Assembly: GCA_012932295.1 (NCBI GenBank)
Contig: JAAONU010000001.1
Span: 37,107,449 to 37,171,448 of the forward strand
Length of the DNA: 64,000 bases
Source: Cyclina sinensis
Taxonomy: Eukaryota; Mollusca; Bivalvia; Venerida; Veneridae
Reading direction: 5' to 3'
Shown here: piece by piece, positions 25,274-36,000 of the stretch
Position numbering within the stretch: the first letter of the stretch is position 1
Layout: the number at the start of each line of letters is the position of its first letter
Notes under the pieces: generated by a model
Seen by the model: only the letters and a program-made list of their open reading frames with translations
What the model was told of the DNA's origin: nothing
The model's database searches: none
Translations under genes and position numbers: made by a program

Positions 25274-28200
25274 GGGTCGGTATAAAACGCAGCTTTTTAC
25301 GCAGCCAATATAGAGATTATAGGAAAACGCAGCCAATATGAAATATATAGGAAAACGCAGCCAATATACAATAAGAAGGAGAATGAAAATGTCGGTTCAT
25401 TGTGTGAATTGATGCAGTTTTATATTTATAGTATGTGATAATATTTAAGAAAAATGAAATAAAATAAATTATTAACTTTATATTATGTTTTTTTTTTTGT
25501 TTTGTTTTTGTTTTCTTGTTTTTCTAAACTGTATGTAAAGATTCATATACAAATGTTAAAAATCGCTTGCAATCCAAAATGTTGATTTTGAGGACTGCCT
25601 TCATTAATTTCTTTTATAATTTAATATCGTTAATAATTGATAGAATTATACGCAGCCTTTTACGCAGCCAATACAGAGATAAAGGAAAACGCAGCCAATA
25701 TAGAGATATAGGAAAACGCAGCCAATATAGAGAGATAGAAAAACGCAGCCATTATGGAATCTATAGGAAAACGCAGCCAGTATACAATAAGAAGGAGAAT
25801 TGATGCAGTTGTATATTTATAGTATGCGATAATATTTAAAAAAATAACTTTATATTATGTTTTTGATGTTTTTTTTTTTCTAAACGGTGAGTAAAGATTC
25901 ATGTACAAATGTTAAGAATCGCTTGCAATCCAAAATGTTGATTTTGAGGACTGCCTTCATTTATTTCTTTTCTAATTTAATATCGTTATTTTAAAATTGA
26001 TAGAATTATACGCAGCTTTTTACGCAGCCAATACAGAGATGTAGGAAAACGGTTTTTTTTTTTTTTTGATTGTTTTTTTTTCTTCTTTTTTAACGTACAA
26101 ATGTTAAGAAACGCTTGCAATCCAAAGTGTTGATTTTGACGACTGCCTTTATTTATTTCTTTATTTATTTCTTTTATAATTTAATTTATTGATATAATTG
26201 TTATTTATATCATTTGCTTTATTGTAGGTCACCATATATTAGATGTCGTGATTAATTGATAGAATTATACGCAGCTTTTTACGCAGCCAATACAGAGATA
26301 TAGGAAAACGCAGCCAATATAGAGATATAGGAAAACGCAGCCAATATGAAATCTTTAGGAAAACGCAGCCAGTGATGAAACTCCGATGTACATTTTTTAT
26401 TCATCTTGTGCACTGAGTTCTAACAAAAAGGTTAGTATAATTGCACCACTCATACATTGAAAATAAATAGTGCCATTTGGGAAATATGTTTGTGCTCTTC
26501 TGGAAAAAAAAAGAAAGAACAAAAGCTAGTGAGCATACTGTTAACATTTTTTGATGTTCTACGTCTCCTTCGTTTATACTTTGTACGTTAGGCTTTAAAT
26601 ATCTTATGACATCAGCGAATTGCATTACTTTTTATCAGAGACATAGATGTTATCTATGTCTCTGCTTTGCAATGAATTTTTTGTTCCAGGTGTTGATTAT
26701 TTGTGAAGCTTGACGCCTGGTCAGGCACGCGTGAAATGGTGGGCGGAGAAATAATTTTTATACATTAATTCCATTGGCTGACAGCTATACTATGTAAATG
26801 AACTTGGTAGGCGAAGCAATTAAAATTATTCACTTTAATTTCATTGGCTATCAATACAATTTGAGCAGGACGAAGTTTGGTCGATACATTAAAAACTAAT
26901 TAACAAAATATTGATGGAATAGATAAATAAATTAAAGAAAGAAACACAAGTGTAATGAATCTCAAATGAAAAGAAACTGATGAATGCTGTATAACTGAAT
27001 GCAAAGATTATTTGCATCGTGCTTGATAATTCTTTTTTATGCATGTTATTTCATTGTTTTATATCTTACATTTATGATATTAACACATTTAATGTGTTGG
27101 CTGCGTTTTCCTATAGATTTCATATTGGCTGCGTATTCTTATATCTCTATATTGGCTGCGTTTTCCTACATCTCTGTGTTGGCTGCGTAAAAAGCTGCGT
27201 ATAATTCTATCAATTAATAACGATATTAAATTAGAAAAGAAATAAATGAAGGCAGTCAACATTTTGGATTGCAAGCGATTATTATCATTTGTACATGAAT
27301 CTATATACGGTTAAGAAAAAAACAAAACAACCACAACAACAACAAAAACACACACACACACAAATTCAACATAATATAAAGTTATTTTATTTTATTTTTC
27401 TTAAATATTATCACATACAATAAATATACAACTGCATCAATTCTCCTTCTTATTGTATACTGGCTGCGTTTTCCTATAGATTTCATATTGGCTGCGTTTT
27501 CTTATATCTCTATATCGGCTGCGTTTTCCTACATCTCTGTATTGGCTGCGTAAAAAGCTGCGTATAATTCTATCAATTTTAAAATAACGATATTAAATTA
27601 GAAAAGAAATAAATGAAGGCAGTCCTCAAAATCAACATTTTGGATTGCAAGCGATTCTTAACATTTGTACATGAATCTTTACTCACCGTTTAGAAAAAAA
27701 AAAAAAAAAAAAACATCAAAAACATAATATAAAGTTATTTTGTTTTGTTTTTTTTAAATATTATCGCATACTATAAATATACAACTGCATCAATTCTCCT
27801 TCCTATTGTATACTGGCTGCGTTTTCCTATAGATTTCATATTGACTGCGTTTTCCTATATCTCTATATTGGCTGCGTTTTCCTTTTAAATCTGTTGGCTG
27901 CGTAAAAAGCTGTGTATAACTCTATTAATTATTATCGATATTAAATTATAAAAGAAATAAATGAAGGCAGTCCTTAAAATCAACATTTTGGATTGCAAGC
28001 TATTCTTAACATTTGTATATGAATCTTTACTCACCGTTTAGAAAAAAAACAAAACAAAAAAAAAACAAAAAAAAAAAACATAATATAAAGTTAGAAATTT
28101 ATTTTATTTTATTTTTCTTAAACATTATCACATACTATAAATATACAACTGCATCAATTTACACAATAAACCGACATTTTTCATTATCCTTCTTATTGTA

Positions 28201-28415
28201 TATTGTCTGCGTTTTTCTTACATATTATCACATACTACAAATATACAACTGCATCAAATCTCCCTTTTATTGTATACTGGCTGCGTTTTCCTATAGATTT
28301 CATATTGGCTGCGTTTTCCAACTATATCTATATTGGCTGCAGGCTGCGTTTTATACCCCGAAAACGCAGCCTGCAAATTGCAGGCTGCGTAAAAAGCTGC
28401 GTTTTATACCGACCC
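25274..28415. mobile_element. foldback-type DNA transposon, non-autonomous, 3142 bp
   Basis: The ends are perfect 33-bp inverted repeats (25274-25306 and 28383-28415), beginning GGGTCGGTATAAAACGC and ending ACGCAGCC. They are flanked by TGAAAAATA on both sides (25265-25273 and 28416-28424); 7- or 8-bp readings of the duplication are also possible. Each arm of about 1.1-1.3 kb is built from modules of roughly 360 bp. Every module carries an internal copy of the terminal motif ACGCAGCTTTTTACGCAGCC and a run of about 27-bp repeats (GGAAAACGCAGCCAATATAG). Left-arm modules are direct and right-arm modules inverted. The centre (about 26380-27095) is unique and non-coding. No transposase is present. 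Confidence 0.85.
26636..26664. repeat. perfect 13-bp hairpin at the centre of the foldback element
   Basis: CAGAGACATAGAT, loop GTT, then ATCTATGTCTCTG. It lies near the symmetry axis of the element in otherwise unique sequence. Nearby are two CCAAT-type motifs (ATTGGCT near 26773 and 26846) and an octamer-like ATGTAAAT. Confidence 0.8.
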
Positions 28416-29104
28416 TGAAAAATACAGCTTCTATCGCATACACAAGGCTTTTCTAAGATTTGACCCCGTGCTCTAGTTTTTGACCCTAGATGACCCATAA
28501 ATGATCCCAACCTAGGTCTCATTAAGACAAACATTCTGACTAAAATTTAGGAAAATCCAATGGAAAATACAGCCTCTGTTGCATACACAAGGTTTTTCTA
28601 AGATTTGACCCCATGACCTAGTTTTTGACCCCAGACGACCCATATACAATCCCAATCTAGATACTGTAGAGGCAAACATTCTGACCAAATATGAGGAAAA
28701 ACCAATGGAAATTACAGCTTCTATCGCATACACAAGGCTTTTCTAAGATTTGACCCCGTGACGTAGTTTTTGACCCCAGATGACCCATATAAAATCCCAA
28801 CCTAGATTTCATCAAGACACTCATTCTGACTAAATATTAGGAAAGTCAGATGAAAAATACAGCTTCTATCGCATACACAATGTTTTTCTTAGATTGGATC
28901 CCGTGACCTAGTTTTTGACCCCAGATGACCCATACACAATTCCAACCTAGATTTCATCAAGACAAACAGTCTGATCAAGTTTCATAAAGATCCAATGAAA
29001 AATACAGCCTCTATCGCATACACAAGGCAAATGTGAACAGACAGACGACGGACATCCAGCGATCACAATAGCTCACCCTGAGCATTCGCTCAGGTGAGCT
29101 AATA

Positions 29105-29879
29105 ACTAACCTCTGCAATCAGGACCGATGATAAACTCAGATGGATAGGCCATAAACTCTGATTGATTGCTATCCCAGTTTGCACCAGGCCTGTCTACAT
29201 GTCAGACTGATAATGTAGTCAAATTTTACATTGACCAAAATTGAATCTCTATGACATTGATTTCAAGTGATTTTCAGGAAGAAATATAATAACCCTGTAT
29301 CATTAATTACCTGAAATAATGAAGATTTTAATTCTTATTAATATAACATCATGGTAAAACAGTTTTAGGTAAATCTTTTTATTATTTCTCTTAAAATTGG
29401 TGTAGGTTAGTCTCACTATTTCACCTCTGAAGGTGAACTGATATTACTGGCTGGTATTTTATGTTTGTTCATTTTCTATGTCTTAAAGGTTGAACAACTA
29501 AAAATTATCTGGTGTATGAGAGTGGTTCAAATCTTAAATCATAATGGATTAGGCTCAGTAAAAATCAGCCAGAATGCAGATGTTTTCATTTTACAACATG
29601 TTAATACTTAAGATATGTCAAGGATTAGCATTGTATGTTTTGACTAGGTATAGGTGTTTACTGAAAAAAAGCCAAATCTGTTTATCATATACACCTGAAA
29701 ATCCATGTTCTACCAAAATGGGCAATTTTCAGAGCGGTGTCATGTCTGGTATAATACTTTGTTCTGATGTAATTAGAAAATTTAAATGTAATATTTTCTG
29801 CCAATCACTGTGTGGCTGTTTCTTAAAAGACTGTCAATAAATCGTTCCAAAACTTGCTTATTATTCAGACTCTTATTGT
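29105..29879. other. spacer before the CaRF-like gene
   Basis: AT-rich, with no gene seen. The block 'gtctcactatttcacctctgaaggtgaac' (about 29410-29440) recurs with small changes at about 54218-54246 and includes the small palindrome CACCT/AGGTG. Confidence 0.35.
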
Positions 29880-30082
29880 AAACAATTAACTTAATTTGGT
29901 AGTTTTGAACCGCCTGTTGTGGTTTCCACAAGAGGAATGTTCTCACGAGTCACTGAAAATGTAAACATCGAAATCATTAGAATCCAAATAGTTTACAGTT
30001 TCAAGCGTCTAAAGACTTCTAGTCAAAAGTAGTCCGGCGGTTTTGCTCCACCCACGAACAACAACAACAATTCCCGCTTAAG
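29880..30082 (+). promoter_or_regulatory. putative promoter/5' UTR of the CaRF-like gene
   Basis: The tract just before the ATG at 30083 is locally richer in CG dinucleotides (GTCCGGCGG, CCACCCACG, AATTCCCGC) than the surrounding AT-rich DNA. It ends in AAGATGGCGG (30080-30089), a YY1-type motif of the kind often placed around transcription or translation starts. No TATA box is obvious. Confidence 0.35.
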
Positions 30083-33000
30083 ATGGCGGAATTTACCAAT
30101 TTAGAAGCGGCCGAAAACTTCATTCGAAGAAAAGAAGTGGAAACTTATAGCAAATATGTGCTTGTTGCACGAACAAAAAATATGGAGTTAAATGGTAAAG
30201 CACTGAACCGCATCTTGCTGTAGTGTTTGCCGTTGCTGTTTTGGAACCCGGCTGATTCGGCCCAGGCTGGTTCGGACCCTCCTTGGCTGATTCGGACCAC
30301 TTTCTTGGCCGATTCGGACCACTTTCTTGGCTGATTCGGATAACGTTACTGAAAAATATTCCTCATCTTTAACATTTATTTTTAAGTGAGTAACTTCCTA
30401 TTTTTTATACTAAACTGGCTTAATTTGATTGTATTAGGGCCATGAGTTACGCTGAAAATTTGTGGTCATATTTATTGCGTTCATTTCGTTAACTTCACAA
30501 TAAAATAATAATAATTATAATAATAACATCTACATGAAGGATGATAGAGAAAATTTAAAAAATGGAAGTCATCAAAATTAAAGAAAATTTGTAACGAGTG
30601 TGCGAAAAACTTAGTAGTTATATGCACTTTAATCAACACATTATAAGGTAAGTGTAAATGCTTGACTTTGATACGGCCGTTGTTTAATCACGATAATAGT
30701 GTAAAAAATGAATTAGTTATATGCAATTTAATCCACACATTATAAAGTAAGTGTAAATGCCCGACTTTGATCCGGCCCGCCGTTAAATCACGGTAATAGT
30801 TTGATAAATAAAGTGGTAAATCATTTGGTTAAAATTATTCGATATTTGGTATTATTACATTTAGTTTATCTGTGTTTTTAGAATTGTGAGACTACATAGA
30901 AGATATCTTCATATTTGTGATGAACACACCGTTTAAAATAAAAGTGAACAAAAAGTCGAAGACAATTTTCTATCTTTAAGATTTTCAGTGTAACCCGATC
31001 ATATACAATCAAATCAAGCCAGATAAGTATCAAAAATAGGGAGTAATTCACTTAAAAAATGTTAAAGATGAGGGATATTTTTCAGTAACGTGGTCCGAAT
31101 CAGCCAAGAAAGTGGTCCGAATCGGCCAAGAAAGTGATCCGAATCAGCCAAGGAGGGTCCGAATCAGCCAAGGTCCGAATCAGCCGGTATTCGCTGTTTT
31201 TACCCCCAACATATCGACCTGTGCAAAGTCAGTGATAAAATCCTCTATATAAGTATATATCAACACATTTTTTAATGTTTATCGTGTATACTAGTATAAA
31301 AACCATTTATTTAGCAGCATTCTGTATAAAAGTCGTCCCCCAGTCAACTCGACCCCCCGCCGCCCCACCCATCTGTGAGCTTGACCCAGTATAGGTAATG
31401 AAGTGTCTCACATTTCTTACTCTTTGTATAAAAGTACACATAACAAAGTATAAATGATCAAATTGAATTGAAAATGTTCATATTATATAAAAGACATAAA
31501 AATAATGTGAAAGTATAATGCCAAAAGTTACAGCAAAATTTCTAGGAGATTGAAGTCTAGACTCTAGGTAGGACTAGATTGTTTTGTATACCACAAAATT
31601 TAGGGTAACTTGAAAATATGAGGCTGCACTACACTTCTGGGGAGGAAATACTCAAAAGATTTCATTGGGTCTTGGACACTGACTGCCTTTGTGACAGTGG
31701 GACACTCTAACCATGTCGTTATTTAAAGAGCTAGTTCAACTAATTTTAGGCAAGTCAAGATGCTGTGTAATTTTCTGTATGCGTCAATATCTCGTTATAG
31801 CAAGATTCTGACCCATAACAAAAATATCACAGAATTTGCTCCAGGCGTCACTTGAATTATTTTGACTATTTAATGAGCTAGCCAAACAACTAATTTAAGT
31901 GGCCTTAATCAAAACACTCCTCCCGCTCCTTCATTTTTAAGGATTTGAACCACACAGCTCAAGCCAGAAACTAGATTACTTTGATGCCAGTGAAGTACTT
32001 CTGGTGAGGAAAACCCAAAACCCTGACCACCTTCGTGACAGTCTTACTCTAACCCTGTCATTTAAAGAGGTAGCCCAACAGCAATGCTGTTTGAAGTAGC
32101 TTAATTACAACAGTAATTTCAACCTTAGGGGCTTTCATTTTGTTTTAACAATTAAAATTAGAAATGTTAAGATCTTTATTTTATTTTTTTATTTTATCAT
32201 TGCATCTCCTTGGTTAGACCAAAATATGTTGATGTAAACAGAGGAATGGGAGCTATTTTTATTTGCATTGTAGATCTACCTTTTAATTTTATAAACCTTT
32301 TAATTTTATAACTTACATTTTGTGTTGAATAAGTTTTAGTTTGTCGAAGTAATAATTCATGTTTGATTAGTGAGTAAAAGGAATGAATTTATAATTTTTA
32401 ACTATTTTTACAGGTACTAAATACTGTTCTGGTACTGGTACTGAATAAAAACTTGTATATTTATCGTTAAAAACTTTATCAATTTTGCCAGTTGGAAAAT
32501 GCCATTTCTGAAATCTTGTGTTTTTAAAATACATAATTCTGATTGGCTTTGCACTAACAGTTGTTTAGTTGATCTTTACATGTATGTTTTATCCCTGTTT
32601 CAATGTTATTACAGAATATCTGTTTTTTCAGGATCATCAGAGTTCAGCAAAGAATGCATATTGGTATCAAGACACTAGGTTTCTTCAGGTTTCCACATTA
32701 AGTTGGTTTCATTTTAACATATTTTGCAGCTGAAATGTCTGATGAAACCTGATTACAGTTGCTGACTTGTAATCACAAAACCTCACTGATAGAGGAGCCC
32801 TTGCTATGACCATGTCTCTGTACATGTAAGTTAGAAAAGTTGGCAGTTACGTGAGAAGGATGGTAGTCAAGTACTGGTTCTTCCCAAAAAAGATGGTTAG
32901 GTAACTGCTCGACTGATATCACTGGAAAAATGTTGAACATGGGCATAAATACTCAAAAGAACATGATCCAATATGAAAATCTAACTACAATTCAGAAATG

Positions 33001-36000
33001 TTCATCAAGTAATGTTTTTTAATACCAATAGTCTTTTATTTTCAGAACATCTACATTTATAAATTGATCATTTCTACCACATAAGTGTTTGAAATAGCTA
33101 AAATTAGTTTTAAAAACCCTCATTTTTACCTTGTCTGTTTCGATAAAAAATTCAAGCTATTATGATTGCTGCACTGTCTTCATTGTTGTTGTCGTCATGC
33201 AAAACTTTAATGTAGCCCATTCCTCAAACAATTTAAAAGGTATCAATATGAAACTTTGAATGCTAGCTTATCACGACAAGAGGCAATTTGTAACACAAGG
33301 GGCATTATTTTGAAAGCTATATTTTTGGAGTTATGCCCCTTTTAACTTACAATTTTTGTCAGAATTGCTTATTAAGTTGAATGACATGAAAAACAGACAG
33401 GCGTTGGTGCCGCTCCGTGGAGCTCTTGTTTATATTTATTGTCTGAAATATACATCTGTCTAGAGATTAATTTCTGTTATGTTATTCAACACACAGTGTT
33501 AACAGTTATTCTTTCCCTTGTTAATTACTCTTTTTGTTTGAGTTTGCTTTGTTTAGTGTTAATTATTTCACTAGGGGTTTTGGTATCAGTGCATTTGTGT
33601 CTTTTCCCAACAGTATGGCTTATGTCGTGTAAAAATGTAAGTCTGCAGTTTTTGGGGAAAGATAAATTTTGCAGCAAAGATGCAAAAAAAATCTTGGTGT
33701 TTGTTTCATTTTCTTCTTCAGCATTTATGCGCCACATGCTGAGGTTTTCATTAAATTAGTAAGTATTGAAAATAATACTTTTTAAGGAGACCGGCCTGCA
33801 ACATAAACCCTTACAATGAGGAGTAATTATATTACAGAGCTTGACAAGTTGTTATATATAAACAGTTTCCAAAAATCACTCAGCAGGTATGTTGGTGTGT
33901 GGAAGAGCTGTACCTCTGGCTTCAGGAAGTCATAAACACATACTGAAATACACTACAGGTTTGTTATGCATTTGTAAGAAATTCACAGTTGAATTGTGTA
34001 TAGATAAATTTTTTCAGTCTTTGACATAAGCAGTAAACAAATAGTTTTGGCTAGTGAAATGAATTTTATGCTAGTAAAAAGATGAGACAATTGCACATTT
34101 TTACCTATTATATCTGGGCATTTAGAAATTTTGGCTAGTGCTTGAATTTGCTTTTGAAAAATGCTATGACAAAGAATTCTTGTAAACGATTACCAGTTAT
34201 TGGTATAATTCTTACTTCAGGTTTAGAAAATTTTTGTATATACATGCAGCTACTTAAAATAAAATATGAAATACACATGCACTTTTTAATTTATTATATT
34301 TACATGTAACCTGCTAAGGAAATTAAATGAGAACTGATTTGTAGTATGATTAAGTACATTTTTGCCATGATTTGCATGACATGACATTACACTGTATGTA
34401 ATGTAAGCACAAATAAGACATGTAGAAATAAATGTCAGTTGTCACTATTATTAAAATTATTACATGTATTCTACATGTAATAGAAAAACTTTGAATGATA
34501 TGTAAATGGCTAATGATAGACTAAATGTATTGGTAATGATGACTGTTTCTGAAACATGCCCTGTTTCTCCAGATCATGATGTAAAAAAATTGAAGTCACT
34601 ATACTTTACAAAATAGCTGAGCTAAATATATTTGTAACTGAACTATATCTGAAAGTTTACAGAGTGGTAGTTTACAGATGTTTGCCGAGTAAAATTTCAC
34701 ATGGAGTTACAATGTTAGTTACATTTTTTCTGGCACTTACTTTATAAGCTGTTGCTTTATATAAATACATGTATTTGGAAATGGAATTATGTTTCAATTT
34801 TAGAAAACATTACTGCCAAACATTGATCTAGGTTATCTTCATTTCTTGATTGGAGGATTATTTCTAAGGTTTTAAATCTTCTTTTTTATTGAATTGATTT
34901 TAAACTTCATTTCAATATCTAGAGAAATTATTAGCAAAGGTCTTTTTTACCTTTGGAAGAGACAGTTCCACAAGCATAAATATTTCATTTTTAATTTTTT
35001 GCAGATATCCAGTCTTTAGATTGACTTGGGATCAACTTTGAAGATACAAGAGGAGAAAACCCTATTCCCTTTTCTGGATGTCCTTTTGTAATTGTGGGAA
35101 CAGAAGTCAAGGAATGCCACCATGGCCCAAACAGGAAAAAAAAGGTGAAAAGATTATTAAAGTATTCAGTCAGAATTCCTGTATGTATAAAAGTCAATGC
35201 TGTCTAAAAAGTGTCTAAAATGTTTTACTGGTTCTCTTAGTATACTGCATGTGAATTGTTTTCACTTAATATACAAAATGTTCAGAAATGAGGAGGACAG
35301 CATTTAACATTTAACAAGTACACTGTTAATGTTGAAAGCAAAACAGTTTGTAAATAATGAGAGTTTATGTCATCCTACAACAGTAAATATTCAGACAACA
35401 TAGCATGTGCAACACTTTTGCAAAGGCTGTAAAACAGTTGCAGAATTGCCTTTGAGATAATAACTCCATTGAAATATAATTACTTTGATACTCCAACTGG
35501 ATAGTATAAACTCTTTTATTTAGTATTTAAGATAGAACTAAAAGATTAGCTGTTTTTACTGTCTCATGATAATTTGAATGCCAGTGTTCCAGTGAAGATG
35601 AAGAGCACAGTTACGGCCAGAAGAACAAAAAGAGGCAGGCAATACAAGCAACAAAGAAAATGGGTTGCAATGCTCAAGTCAAGTTGCATGCTGTTATTAC
35701 TTTTCCAAACTTCAAGGTGATAATTTTATCTGTCTTACATCAAATTAAACCAACACACAACAGTTTGTTATACTCCTGAAGACAAAGTCTGTGTAGACAG
35801 AATCTTGTATACATGAGATGTCCAAAACCCTTGGTCCGAATTTAATGATACTTCATAGGAATGATCAGTACAATGTCTAGTTGTGTACTGTCCATATTTT
35901 AGATCACTAGGTTAAAGGTCAAGGTAACGGGTCAAAAATAGGAAAATATTATGGATGCCAGATCTTTAAAATCCCTTTTCAGAACTTGATGAGACTTCAC

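Larger units (their letters stand above)
24541..29100 (+). mobile_element. pearl/HINE-like element interrupted by a foldback element
   Basis: The 5' hairpin AGGGCCAAGATGGCCCT lies at 24548-24564, and the 3' hairpin at 29069-29097 (GCTCACC..TGAGC / GCTCAGGTGAGC). Core units with 'gtgacctagtttttgaccc' recur every 145-152 bp (about 24730, 24882, 25029, 25174, then again 28470-29000). The core is split at TGAAAAATA by the element at 25274-28415. Removing that insert restores a normal core unit. Confidence 0.75.
31201..35003 (+). other. remainder of CaRF-like intron 1
   Basis: AT-rich intron sequence with one repeat fragment (33230-33432) and a strong acceptor-like TGTTTTTTCAG ending 32631. The 45-nt segment after that acceptor opens in the phase needed by exon 1 but runs into a stop unless a donor at GTATCA (about 32667) is used. 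No firm exon call is made. Confidence 0.3.
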
